Source: CAYQMF01 sp964418595 | GTDB taxonomy: Bacteria > Planctomycetota > UBA1135 > UBA2386 | Assembly (NCBI GenBank): GCA_964418595.1 | Contig: CAYQMF010000038.1 | Coordinates: 1 to 50,823, forward strand | Direction: 5' to 3' | DNA: 50,823 nucleotides | Shown: positions 6,993 to 15,411 of the stretch, one piece after another | Numbering within the stretch: position 1 is the first letter of the stretch | How the letters are laid out: every line of letters begins with the position of its first letter | Translations under genes and position numbers: made by a program | Notes under the pieces: generated by a model | The model's database searches: none | Seen by the model: the letters and a program-made list of their open reading frames with translations, nothing else | Told to the model about the DNA's origin: nothing

Positions 6993-9400
6993 GCGAGCCG
7001 CGGACGCAGACCGACTTTGATCGCGCCGACGCGCTCCTCGAGGAGATCCTCGCCCACCGGGCCGGCGCGCAGGCCGCGGCGCTCGACGCCATGTGCGCCG
7101 CCCACCCCGCGCTCGCCGACACGCTGCGCCGCCGCTACCAGACCCTCGCGACGCTGGGCCTGCTCGATGCCGAGGTCGACGAACCGGCGCCGGAGCGGCT
7201 CGGCGACTTCGTGCTCCTCGACCGCATCGGCACGGGCGGCATGGGCGTCGTATATCGGGCGCGGCAGGAACCGCTCGGGCGCGAGGTCGCCCTCAAGCTG
7301 GTGCGCCCCGAACTCGCCTACTTCGAGAAGACCCGCGCGCGCTTCGCGCGCGAGGCCGCCGCCGCCGCCCGCCTCGACCACCCGGGCATCGTGCCGGTCT
7401 ACACGGTCGGCGAGGCGCGCGGGATCCCGTTCCTCGCGATGCAGCTCATCGATGGCGGGACGCTGGCCGTCGTGCTGCGCGCGCTGTGGGGTCGCGATCC
7501 GGCGACGCTCACCCGCGACGCCGTACAAACGGTGCTCGCCACCGAAGCCCGCATCGATACGCCGCCCGCGTGGTGTGAGGCGAGCTGGCCGCGCAGCGCG
7601 GCCGGGCTGGCGCTGCGTCTGGCCGAGGCGCTGACGCACGCGCACGCACGCGGCGTCGTCCACCGCGACGTGAAGCCGGGCAACGTGATGCTCGCGCGCG
7701 ACGGCCGCGTGCTGCTCCTCGACTTCGGACTGGCGGTCGCGGACGACGCGCAGGGGCTCACGCGCACCGGCACGGTGATGGGGTCGTTCGCGTATTCCTC
7801 GCCGGAGCAGGTGCAGGGCCAGCCGGTCGACGCGCGCACCGACGTGTTCTCGCTCGGCACGATGCTCCACGAGCTGCTGGCGCTGCGCGCGGCGTTCGCC
7901 GGCAACACCGCCAGCGAGACGATCGAACGCGTGCTGCGCAGCGAGCCGCCGGACCTTGCGCGCAGCGGCCCGCGCGTCGATCGGGGGCTCGCGGCGATCG
8001 TGCGCAAGGCCCTCGAGAAGGACGCCGCCGCCCGCTACGCGAGCATGGCCGCGTTCGCCGCCGACCTGCGCGCGTGGTTGCACGGCGGCCAGCTCTCCGT
8101 GCAGCCCGACACGCCGCTGCGACGCGCGCGGCGCTTCGTGCGGCAGCAGCCGCTGCGCGCGGGCGCGCTGGCGGCCGGCACGGTTGCCGCGCTCGCCAGC
8201 GCCGGGTGGGTCGGCTTCTGGCTCGCCAACCGCACGCCCATCGCCGTGGGCAGGGCGCAGCTCCAGCGACAGGCGGTGGAACGGGAGGTGGTGACCGGCT
8301 TCATCGAGCTGGCGCGCGAGCGACGCGGCCCCGCGCGCGCCGCGTTCGAGCGCGCGCTCGCCCTCGACGCCGCAGACCCGGAAGCCGCCGCGGGCATCGC
8401 CGCGCTGGCCCCCCTCGCGACGGAACAGGTGCGGCCAACGATCGACACCGCGAGCGCCGCCACGCTCTTCCGCTTCGGCACCATGCGCCTCTTTTCACGC
8501 CGGTCGAGCGACCTCGACGCCGCGCGCGACGCCGCGGCGTACCTCGGCCTCGCGGTGGAACGTGCGCCGGTCGCGCGGCCGATCTACCACTTCCAGTGGC
8601 TCGCCGCCGCAGCGACTGCCCGCGACGAACCCGCGGTTCGACGCGCGGCCGCCGCGGTTGTGCAGCTCTGGCCCGAGTCGCCGCACGCGCAATACTGGCT
8701 CGGCTACGCGTTCCTCGAGTTCGACCCCGCACGCGCCGCCGCGAGCCTGCGCACGGCCCTGGCGATGGAAGCTGGCTTCGTGCGCGCGCGCGCAGACCTC
8801 GGCGTCGCGCTCCTGCAGGGCGGCGACCTCGACGGCGCGGGCAACGCACTGCGCGAAGTCGTGCGCGTCGAGCCCGGCAACGCGCGCGCGTGGCTCGACC
8901 TCGGGATCGTGCAGGAACGCGGCGGCGATCTCGACGCCGCCCTTGCGTCGCTGCGCGCGGCCACGGCGGCCGATGAGAACTTGCCCGGCGCGCACTACAA
9001 CCTCGCCCGCGTCGCGGCACTCGCCGGCGATGGCCCGGCCGCCCGCGCCGGGTACGAGCGCACGCTCACCCTGGCGCCGGACTACGCCGAAGCCCGCCTC
9101 AACCTCGGTCTCCTGCTGGGCGACGCCGGCGAGACCAAGGCCGCGGTCGAACACCTGGAGGCCGCGGCGGCGCTCCGACCGCAGTGGCCCGAGCCGCAGC
9201 GCGCCCTGGGCTTCGTCCATGCCCGCGCCGGGGACATCCCGAGCGCCACGCGCGCCTACCTCGCGCTCGTGCAGTTGCTCCCCGATGATGTCGAGGTGCA
9301 CGACTACCTCTGCCAACTGCTCGAGCGCGACCCGGATCCTTCCGCCTTGCAGGCGGAGCAGGCGAGGTGGAAGGCGCGCCGCGACGAGGTGCGACGGTGA
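6989..9400 (+). CDS. Membrane Ser/Thr protein kinase with C-terminal TPR region
   Basis: 803 aa. The Hanks-type kinase domain spans about residues 72-360 and looks active: glycine loop GTGGMGVVY (81-89), VALKLV with Lys103, HRDVKPGN with Asp227, DFG at 245-247 and SPEQ as the APE equivalent. One membrane segment at about 391-413 separates it from a C-terminal region of about 390 aa that becomes clearly TPR-like after residue 540 (repeats such as ARAWLDLGIVQERGGDLDAALASL). The tail would be extracytoplasmic if topology follows related kinases. GTG start at 6989 overlaps the preceding stop, and the kinase stop overlaps the GTG start of the sigma factor at 9397, so three genes are translationally linked. 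Substrate unknown; a signalling link with the sigma factor is inferred. Confidence 0.93.
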   Translation: MSEPRTQTDFDRADALLEEILAHRAGAQAAALDAMCAAHPALADTLRRRYQTLATLGLLDAEVDEPAPERLGDFVLLDRIGTGGMGVVYRARQEPLGREVALKLVRPELAYFEKTRARFAREAAAAARLDHPGIVPVYTVGEARGIPFLAMQLIDGGTLAVVLRALWGRDPATLTRDAVQTVLATEARIDTPPAWCEASWPRSAAGLALRLAEALTHAHARGVVHRDVKPGNVMLARDGRVLLLDFGLAVADDAQGLTRTGTVMGSFAYSSPEQVQGQPVDARTDVFSLGTMLHELLALRAAFAGNTASETIERVLRSEPPDLARSGPRVDRGLAAIVRKALEKDAAARYASMAAFAADLRAWLHGGQLSVQPDTPLRRARRFVRQQPLRAGALAAGTVAALASAGWVGFWLANRTPIAVGRAQLQRQAVEREVVTGFIELARERRGPARAAFERALALDAADPEAAAGIAALAPLATEQVRPTIDTASAATLFRFGTMRLFSRRSSDLDAARDAAAYLGLAVERAPVARPIYHFQWLAAAATARDEPAVRRAAAAVVQLWPESPHAQYWLGYAFLEFDPARAAASLRTALAMEAGFVRARADLGVALLQGGDLDGAGNALREVVRVEPGNARAWLDLGIVQERGGDLDAALASLRAATAADENLPGAHYNLARVAALAGDGPAARAGYERTLTLAPDYAEARLNLGLLLGDAGETKAAVEHLEAAAALRPQWPEPQRALGFVHARAGDIPSATRAYLALVQLLPDDVEVHDYLCQLLERDPDPSALQAEQARWKARRDEVRR

Positions 9401-9975
9401 GCGACGAACCGACCCCCGGGCCGCTCGACGACGCCACGCTTGCGAAGCTGCTCGAAGCCAGCCTGCCCGCGCTGCGCGCCTACGTGCGCACGCGCGTGGG
9501 CCCCGCGCTCATGGCCCAGGAGTCGACGTCAGACATCGTGCAGTCGGTGTGCCGCGAACTCCTCGTGGACCGGGCCGAGTTCGAGTTCCGCAACGAAGCC
9601 GCGTTCCGCGGCTGGCTGTTCACGGCGGCGCTGCACAAGATCCACCAGCACGACCGCTACTGGCAGGCGGACCGTCGCGCCGCGGCCCGCGAAGTGCCGG
9701 CCGACGCCGCCGACGGCGAACTCGTCGCGGGGTACGCGCATCTCTTCACGCCGAGCCGCGCCGTCGCCGCAAACGAGGAGATCGGCCGCCTGGAGGCCGC
9801 GCTCGCGCAGCTCTCCGACGCCGACCGCGAGCTGATCGCGCTGGCCAGGATCGCGGGCCTCCCGCACAGCGAGATTGCGGCGCACACGGGGCGCAGCGAG
9901 GAGGCCTGCCGGCAGGGTCTACGCCGCGCGCTCGTGCGTCTCGCCGCTTTGCTCGAACCGGGCGGCCAGGGCTGA
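9397..9975 (+). CDS. ECF-type RNA polymerase sigma factor
   Basis: 192 aa. Region 2 is visible as LPALRAYVRTRVGP...ESTSDIVQSVCRELL (the DIVQ motif of planctomycete-type ECF factors), followed by FRNEAAFRGWLFTAALHKI. Region 4 is LEAALAQLSDADRELIALARIAGLPHSEIAAHTGRSEEACRQGLRRAL, a helix-turn-helix for the -35 element. The GTG at 9397 was chosen over the in-frame ATG at 9367 because it overlaps the kinase stop (GTGA) and gives the normal length for the family. No anti-sigma factor is adjacent; the upstream kinase is the likely controller, which is an inference from gene order. Confidence 0.9.
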   Translation: MSDEPTPGPLDDATLAKLLEASLPALRAYVRTRVGPALMAQESTSDIVQSVCRELLVDRAEFEFRNEAAFRGWLFTAALHKIHQHDRYWQADRRAAAREVPADAADGELVAGYAHLFTPSRAVAANEEIGRLEAALAQLSDADRELIALARIAGLPHSEIAAHTGRSEEACRQGLRRALVRLAALLEPGGQG

Positions 9976-10061
9976 TCGACCGCACGACTCGACGGCGCGC
10001 CACTGACCGCCGTGACGAACCGCTGACACGCCCGGCCTGGCCGGCCGCCAGACTACGGCCC

Positions 10062-11111
10062 ATGCGATCCGCTGCCGCCCGTCTCCTCTTGCTCTGCCTC
10101 CCCTGCTGCAACGCAGCCGCTCCGACCGCGGCACCCGAGGTCGCCGGCCCGCCCGCACTCCGCTCCGACCCCTACTACCAGCCGATCGGCGCAACGGTCA
10201 CCACGCAGATGCCGACGGTCATCGTCCGCAACGTCGTACAGGACACGCACGGCCACCTCTGGTTCGCGACCTTCGGTGGCCCGCTGCGGTACGACGGCAC
10301 GAACTTCGTCAACTTCGGTGACGAGGTCGGTCTGGCCCGCACGCGCGTGTTCGCGGCGCTCGCGGCGCGCGACGGCGCGATGTGGTTCGGCTCGATCACC
10401 GACGGCGCGCGGCGATGGGACGGCAAGTCGTCCAGCAGGCTCACGACCGCGAACGGGCTGCCGCACGACGACGTCTTCTACCTGTTCGAGGATCGCGACC
10501 GCCGCATCTGGATCGCCACCGCGGGCGGGGTCGCACGCTTCGACGGGGCGGCGCTCACCACGTTCACGACCAAGGACGGACTGCCGCACGACTCCGTCTA
10601 CGCGATCGCGCAGGGTCTCGACGGCCGCATGTGGTTCGGCACTCAGGGCGGCGTCGGCTGGTGGGACGGCGAACGGTTCGGAGACATCGACGCCGAGTTC
10701 GGGCGCAAGCTCGAGAACGTTCGCGCCGTCGCAGTCGCGCCCGACGGAAACGTCTGGTTCGGCAGCCAGGACGGTGCGTTCCGCTACGACGGCAAGCACG
10801 TCGCGGCGTTCACGACCGAGGACGGCCTGCTCGCGAGGTTCGTCGGCTCGATGTGCATCGCCCGTGACGGCGCCGTCTGGTTCGGCCACCCCGGCGGCTT
10901 CCCGTCCGGCACGGGCGGGGGTGCCTCCCGCTACGACGGCAAGAGGTTCGAGCACTACACGCCGGATCAAGGTCTCGATCTCGACAACGTGTACTGTGTG
11001 TTCGAGGATCGTGACGGCAACCTGTGGTTCGGCAGCGCCAATGCCGGGGTACGGCGCTTCGACGGGAAGTCGTTCACCAGCGTCTCGCGCAACCTGCCGC
11101 TGCGGCGCTGA
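10062..11111 (+). CDS. Exported beta-propeller protein (two-component-regulator propeller repeats)
   Basis: 349 aa. The ATG at 10062 begins a signal peptide (RLLLLCLPCCNAAAP); the Cys pair might be a non-standard lipobox. The rest consists of about seven propeller repeats of roughly 40-45 aa with the hallmark phrases VYAIAQGLDGRMWFGTQGG, DGNVWFGSQDGAFRYDGK and FEDRDGNLWFGSANAGVRRFDG, as in the periplasmic Reg_prop (PF07494) domains of hybrid sensor kinases. Here the propeller stands alone without a kinase or DNA-binding part. It lies 86 nt after the sigma factor gene and may be its target or sensor partner, though this is only positional. No catalytic residues are evident. Confidence 0.88.
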   Translation: MRSAAARLLLLCLPCCNAAAPTAAPEVAGPPALRSDPYYQPIGATVTTQMPTVIVRNVVQDTHGHLWFATFGGPLRYDGTNFVNFGDEVGLARTRVFAALAARDGAMWFGSITDGARRWDGKSSSRLTTANGLPHDDVFYLFEDRDRRIWIATAGGVARFDGAALTTFTTKDGLPHDSVYAIAQGLDGRMWFGTQGGVGWWDGERFGDIDAEFGRKLENVRAVAVAPDGNVWFGSQDGAFRYDGKHVAAFTTEDGLLARFVGSMCIARDGAVWFGHPGGFPSGTGGGASRYDGKRFEHYTPDQGLDLDNVYCVFEDRDGNLWFGSANAGVRRFDGKSFTSVSRNLPLRR

Positions 11112-11167
11112 CGTCGACTGGTGTTCCCTGGCTCTCTTGACGTTCCTGTCGGCGAACCCGGCCCGGT

Positions 11168-12088
11168 TCAGCGCGTGCGCGCCACGATTCGGCCGACCTC
11201 GGCCAGCACGGCTTCGTCGGCATCGCTCGGCCACTCGGCGACGACACCGGTGTCGTAGTAGGCAGCGACGACGATCGGCGCGCGGCCCGGTGGCTCGATC
11301 CACGCCACGTCGTTGCACTTGACGGTCACGCCGTCGCCGCCGCCGGTGCCCGTCTTGTCACCGGCGCGCCAATCGGTCGGCAGCCCGTGCCGCACGCGCG
11401 CGGCGCCCGTCGTCGTCGCGACCATCCACTCCCGCAGGGTTTCGCGAGCCGCGGGTGGGAGAACGCCGCCGAACAAGCGCGCGACGAGCGTCGCCATCGC
11501 GCGTGGCGTCGTCGTGTCGCGTGCGTCGCCCGGGCGCACGTCGTTCATCGCGGGCTCGAAGCGATCGAGGCGCGTCGCGGTGTCGCCGTGGGCGCGGCAG
11601 AAGGCAGTGAACGCCGCTGGCCCGCCGACGTCGTGCAGGAGCAGGTTCGCAGCGACGCCATCGCTCGTGGTCTGCGCCGCTTCGGCGAGTTCGGCGAGGG
11701 TCAGCTCCGCGAAGCCCGCCCCGCGCGTCGCCGCCGCGTCGACCGCCGCCCGGGTGACGGGCGCGTGCTTCAGCAGGTCACCGGGACCGACGCGAAGCCT
11801 GGCGTCGAGCGGCCGCCCGCCGGCGGCGGCGCGACCGAGGACCATCGCTGCGAGCACGAGCTTGAACGTCGAACACATCGCGAACCGTTCGTCGAGCCGG
11901 CGACCGCAAACCGTGCCCGCGCCGGTGTCCAGCACCGCCACGCCGAGCCGGCCGCCCCGCTCGAGGCCAGCGAAAGCGCTGTCGAGGTCCCCCGCGCCGG
12001 CAACGTCCGCGGCGCTCCGACAACCGGCCAACGCGGCGCCCGCTCCGAACATCAGGAAGCCGCGCCGGTCGAGACTGGGGTCGCTCAT
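11168..12088 (-). CDS. Class A beta-lactamase, Tat-exported lipoprotein type
   Basis: 306 aa. Class A motifs are all present: CSTFK with the nucleophile Ser73 and Lys76 (Ambler 70/73), SDG at 142-144 (Ambler 130-132), FEPAMN with Glu178 as the general base (Ambler 166) and KTGTG at 245-249 (Ambler 234). It should hydrolyse beta-lactams by the serine acyl-enzyme route; its spectrum cannot be read. The SDG triplet replaces the usual SDN; Mycobacterium tuberculosis BlaC also has Gly at 132. The N-terminus has a twin-arginine motif (DRRGFLMFG) followed by a lipobox LAGC, so the folded protein is probably exported by Tat and lipid-anchored. The start at 12088 is supported by TACGGT 8 nt upstream. 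No regulator of the BlaR/AmpR type is adjacent. Confidence 0.93.
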   Translation of the reverse strand: MSDPSLDRRGFLMFGAGAALAGCRSAADVAGAGDLDSAFAGLERGGRLGVAVLDTGAGTVCGRRLDERFAMCSTFKLVLAAMVLGRAAAGGRPLDARLRVGPGDLLKHAPVTRAAVDAAATRGAGFAELTLAELAEAAQTTSDGVAANLLLHDVGGPAAFTAFCRAHGDTATRLDRFEPAMNDVRPGDARDTTTPRAMATLVARLFGGVLPPAARETLREWMVATTTGAARVRHGLPTDWRAGDKTGTGGGDGVTVKCNDVAWIEPPGRAPIVVAAYYDTGVVAEWPSDADEAVLAEVGRIVARTR

Positions 12089-12096
12089 GGCCTGGG

Positions 12097-12102
12097 ACCG
12101 TA
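12097..12102 (-). promoter_or_regulatory. Putative -10 element TACGGT for the beta-lactamase gene
   Basis: On the minus strand TACGGT lies 8 nt before the ATG at 12088. It faces away from the TACGCT element at 12181, giving a divergent promoter region of about 108 nt. Confidence 0.4.
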
Positions 12103-12180
12103 CGGCGGAGGCGCGGGCGGGTCGATGGTGTGGGTTCCCTGGCATCGACACGGCTGGCGCGCGAAGGGTGGCGCCAACGC

Positions 12181-12186
12181 TACGCT
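12181..12186 (+). promoter_or_regulatory. Putative -10 element TACGCT for the caspase-like/esterase gene
   Basis: TACGCT lies 10 nt before the ATG at 12197 and follows the TANNNT pattern of the window. Confidence 0.4.
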
Positions 12187-12196
12187 CCCCACCGCC

Positions 12197-13801
12197 ATGC
12201 AACGACTCCTCCGCACCAGCACAACGCTCGGGCTCGTGATCACCTGCGGCCTGGGGCTCCGAAGTCAGTCGGACGTCGCGACGCCATCCAAGATGCCGAC
12301 TCCGCGATGCAGGGCGCTCGTGTTCGGCGACCCGGACAAGACCAGCCCACCGGAGCAGCTGGCGCTGATGGAACGGTCGATCGCTGGCGTGGCGGCGGCG
12401 TTCGCCGCCCACGCCTTCGAGGTGGAGCTCGTGCCGACCGAGGGGCTGAGCGGCGCCGTGGTGCGCGAGCGCCTCGCCGAGTACCAGCGCACGTTGACGA
12501 GCGAGGACACGTTCGTCCTGTACTCCCACAGCCACGGCGGGCCGCTCGGCACCTTCTTCTTCGGCTGGGTCAAGTTCGCCGACCGCATCCTCGCGCTGCC
12601 GGCGCGCAACGTGATCGTGCTGACGATGTCGTGCCAGTCGGGGACGCTGACCGACAAGTTGCTCGCGCACAAGGCGGAGTGGGAAGGCCGCGGTGCCGCG
12701 GGCCGCAGCCTCGTCGTGCTGACGCCCGTCGACGCCAACCAGAACGCGGGTCCGTCGCCGGAGCCGGGCATCGGCAATCCGTTCACGCACGCGGTGATCA
12801 CGGCGCTGCAGGGCGACGCCGACGGTTGCACCGGCCGAGAGCGCAACGGTCGCATCGAGCTGCAGGAACTCGTCGACCATGTGCTCGCCGTCACGCGCGC
12901 GAAGAGCCGCGACCAGAGCCATCGCCCGCAGTTCGCGGGCGAGTTCCCGGCAGGCGCGGCGTTGGTCACGATGACACCCAAGGCAGCGGTACCGCCGCGC
13001 GACACGGCGGCACCGGCCGCACCCGGGCTGGCTCCGACCGAGCTGCCCGCGCCTGCCGCGCTGCGCGCCGTGACCGCCTGGACGATCGAGTCCCGCATCC
13101 TCGGCGAACGCCGCCGCGTGTTCGTCGCGCCGCCACCGGGATACGACACGAACTCGTCGGCGCGCTATCCGGTGCTGTATCTGCTCGACGGCGGCATCGA
13201 CGAGGATCTCGTGCACGTCGTCGAGGCGGTGCACTTCGGCTGCACGTGGGACCTGCTGCGGCCGATGTTCGTCGTCGGCATCGAGAACACCGACCGCCGC
13301 CGCGACATGACCGAGCCGACCGAAGTCGAAGCCGAGCGCGAATCAGCGCCGCGCGCCGGCGGAGCGGCCCGGTTCCGCGAATTCCTGCGCACCGAGCTGC
13401 TGCCGGCGGTCCGCGCGCGCTTCCCCACCGACGGCCGCGACGCACTCATCGGCGAGTCGCTCGCCGGCCTGTTCGTCGCATCGACGTTCGTCGAAACGCC
13501 CGATCTGTTCGACGACTACATCGCGCTGAGCCCGAGCCTCTGGTGGAACGGCCGCGCCGTCGTGCGCCGCGCCCGCGAACGCTTGGCGGCGCTCGCGGAT
13601 GTGAAGGCGAACGTGTACCTGGCGTCGGCGAACGAGACCGACATCGTCGGCGCCGTCGAGGACTTCGTGGGCGTGTTGCGCGGTCAGGCTCCGGCAGGAG
13701 TCACGCTCGAGTACCACCCGATGCCAGCCGAGTTCCACGACACGGTGTTCCGCGCTGCGGCACCGCGCGCGCTGCGGCGCTTGTTCGGACGCAGCGACTG
13801 A
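12197..13801 (+). CDS. Exported caspase-like protease fused to an esterase-type alpha/beta hydrolase
   Basis: 534 aa, start ATG 12197 with a signal peptide (residues 1-24). Residues about 36-255 look like a C14/clan CD caspase-type domain: a first strand RCRALVFGDPD, the His motif FVLYSHSHGG (His113), the Cys motif NVIVLTMSCQSG (Cys146), then FTHAVITALQGDADG and IELQELVDHV typical of the end of bacterial caspase-like domains. After a Pro/Ala linker (265-290), residues 292-532 match the putative esterase family PF00756: ILGERRRVFVAPPPGYD, YPVLYLLDGG, GESLAGLF with nucleophile Ser421, SPSLWW and His514 in PAEFHDTVF. Both active sites appear complete. The stop is followed by an 11-bp hairpin. 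I do not know of a described fusion of this pair. Confidence 0.88.
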   Translation: MQRLLRTSTTLGLVITCGLGLRSQSDVATPSKMPTPRCRALVFGDPDKTSPPEQLALMERSIAGVAAAFAAHAFEVELVPTEGLSGAVVRERLAEYQRTLTSEDTFVLYSHSHGGPLGTFFFGWVKFADRILALPARNVIVLTMSCQSGTLTDKLLAHKAEWEGRGAAGRSLVVLTPVDANQNAGPSPEPGIGNPFTHAVITALQGDADGCTGRERNGRIELQELVDHVLAVTRAKSRDQSHRPQFAGEFPAGAALVTMTPKAAVPPRDTAAPAAPGLAPTELPAPAALRAVTAWTIESRILGERRRVFVAPPPGYDTNSSARYPVLYLLDGGIDEDLVHVVEAVHFGCTWDLLRPMFVVGIENTDRRRDMTEPTEVEAERESAPRAGGAARFREFLRTELLPAVRARFPTDGRDALIGESLAGLFVASTFVETPDLFDDYIALSPSLWWNGRAVVRRARERLAALADVKANVYLASANETDIVGAVEDFVGVLRGQAPAGVTLEYHPMPAEFHDTVFRAAAPRALRRLFGRSD

Positions 13802-13860
13802 GGCAGTCTCGTTCGCGAGCCGACCCCTCTGCAGCGCGGTGGGACGGCGCCGCCGACGAT

Positions 13861-13891
13861 GTGATCGAGCGATCTACTTCCGCTCGATCAC
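13861..13891. terminator. Bidirectional terminator-like hairpin
   Basis: A perfect 11-bp inverted repeat (13861-13871 and 13881-13891, GTGATCGAGCG with its complement) surrounds a 9-nt loop. It sits between two convergent genes and overlaps the last codons of the minus-strand gene. There is no clear T-run, so intrinsic termination is inferred from structure and place only. Confidence 0.45.
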
Positions 13892-15256
13892 TCGCGCCGT
13901 GCGGTGCACGATCTGCAGCGACAGCACCCGCATCGCCGTCGTCCACGTGCGACCGCGCATCTGCGCTGCAGGATCGGCGGGGGCCCAGGAGCCGGCGAGA
14001 GCGCCGTCGCCGAGCTGACCCGTTGCGAGTTGCGTCGACATGGCGTCGCGCCAGGTGGTCCAGTGCGGGTCGCCAGCGTTGTACATGGCCATGGTGCCCA
14101 GGTAGACGTAGGCGGCCTGCTGCGTGGCGCCGGGCTCGGGTACGTTCTTCAACAAGCGCCCCGCTCGGTCTTCGACTGACGCCAACTCCGGGTCGCCGGC
14201 GAACGACCCCGCGAGGAGGGCCGCGCACTCGCCGAGGGCGCCTGCGTCGCGGGTCTGTTTCCGCAGCAGGTTGACGACGTGCGCCAACGTGTCGTCACGC
14301 TGACCACCGTCGCGCGTCGACGTGATGGCGAGGAGCGAGAATGCGAGGGCGGCCACGTCACGCCGGTCGGATGCCGAGGCGTCGTCGAACATCGCCGTAA
14401 GGGCATGGGACGCCACGACCACGGCCTCGTGCAGCGGTTCGAATCGGCTCACGACCCACGCCTCGCTCAACCCCAACGTCACGAGGGCCTGCTCCTCGAG
14501 GGGCGCAACGTGGGAAGCACTCGCAATGCGACCGGTCTTCGCGTCAGTCTGTTCCACCAGCCAGCAGAGTCCGCGCAGCAGCGCGCGGCGATCGGGCCCC
14601 GCGTGCACGGTGCTGCCGTTGCTCATCAGTGTCATGCACGCGGCCGCGGTTGCGAGGCTGCGGCTGCCGGCAGTGGTGCGAAGGTCGCCGTCGGCACCGA
14701 TCGCCCAGCCACCGTCGGCTTGCTGTTGCCCGCGGATCCAGAGGAGGCCGCGGTCGAGCGCCGCGCGTGCCGCGCGCACGGCGTCGCCGGGCGGCCTGCC
14801 GCGTCCATCGGCGCGCCCGCCGAAACGCCCGGCGACAGCCGCTTGCGGGGCCGGCGCATCGGACATCGGGACCACGCCACGTGCGCACAGGCGGACCTCG
14901 AGCCGGTGCTCGCCGCCGGTGCCGCGGACGACGGCGGCCGCGAGTTCGGGCGTGCGCAGGCTGAAGGTCTGCCGCACGCGCGACGTCCAGCTCACCAGCA
15001 GGTCGGCTGGCACTTCAGCCCCGGGGAGCGCGAGTTCCAGGCGGTTGCTCTCGACCGTGGCACTCGCACGGTGCACGCCAGCGACGATGCGCTCGGGGTC
15101 GACGGCCACCGACACTGTGGCGCCCTCGAACAACGCGTCCGCCACGTAGGTCAGCACGAGGCGGGGGCCGGGGCCGCTGGTCGGAGGAGCTTCCTGCGCC
15201 GCGAGGGCGCCGGTCAGCAGGGCGATGGCGAGGCGAGGTCGATGGATGCGGTGCAT
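13874..15256 (-). CDS. Exported alpha/alpha-toroid (squalene-cyclase-like repeat) protein
   Basis: 460 aa with a signal peptide (RLAIALLTGALAAQ). The first 130 residues are beta-type. From about residue 160 on the protein shows helical repeats of the prenyltransferase/terpenoid-cyclase toroid type: LDRGLLWIRGQQQADGGWAI, SRSLATAAACMTLM, LLRGLCWLVEQTDAKTGRI, EEQALVTLGLSEAW, QQAAYVYLGTMAMY and a final GSWAPADP. The QQxxDGGW motif is the QW-like signature. The DXDD of true squalene cyclases is not seen, so an enzymatic cyclase role is unlikely; exported toroid proteins of this kind are frequent in planctomycetes and their role is unknown. It is convergent with the caspase-like/esterase gene. Confidence 0.85.
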   Translation of the reverse strand: MHRIHRPRLAIALLTGALAAQEAPPTSGPGPRLVLTYVADALFEGATVSVAVDPERIVAGVHRASATVESNRLELALPGAEVPADLLVSWTSRVRQTFSLRTPELAAAVVRGTGGEHRLEVRLCARGVVPMSDAPAPQAAVAGRFGGRADGRGRPPGDAVRAARAALDRGLLWIRGQQQADGGWAIGADGDLRTTAGSRSLATAAACMTLMSNGSTVHAGPDRRALLRGLCWLVEQTDAKTGRIASASHVAPLEEQALVTLGLSEAWVVSRFEPLHEAVVVASHALTAMFDDASASDRRDVAALAFSLLAITSTRDGGQRDDTLAHVVNLLRKQTRDAGALGECAALLAGSFAGDPELASVEDRAGRLLKNVPEPGATQQAAYVYLGTMAMYNAGDPHWTTWRDAMSTQLATGQLGDGALAGSWAPADPAAQMRGRTWTTAMRVLSLQIVHRTARVIERK

Positions 15257-15411
15257 CGTGCTCTCAGCGCTCGGGTCAGGAACAGGTTCAGGCCAGAGCT
15301 TCCAGATTCTCCCACGCCCGCCATCCTCTCCGTCCCCTTCCTGGGTGTGTCCGGGTGCAGACCCTCGTTCCCGTCTTCCCGAGCGAACGGCTGCTGGGCG
15401 GCTGGCAGTAG

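Noticed and set aside
11168..12088. Beta-lactamase as a carbapenemase because of the Cys before the nucleophile Ser.
   Set aside because: The same Cys occurs in CTX-M-type enzymes, and the partner Cys at Ambler 238 is not present at KTGTG; the other Cys lies several residues further on.
13874..15256. Toroid protein as a squalene-hopene cyclase.
   Set aside because: No DXDD motif, an N-terminal signal peptide and much shorter than hopene cyclases.
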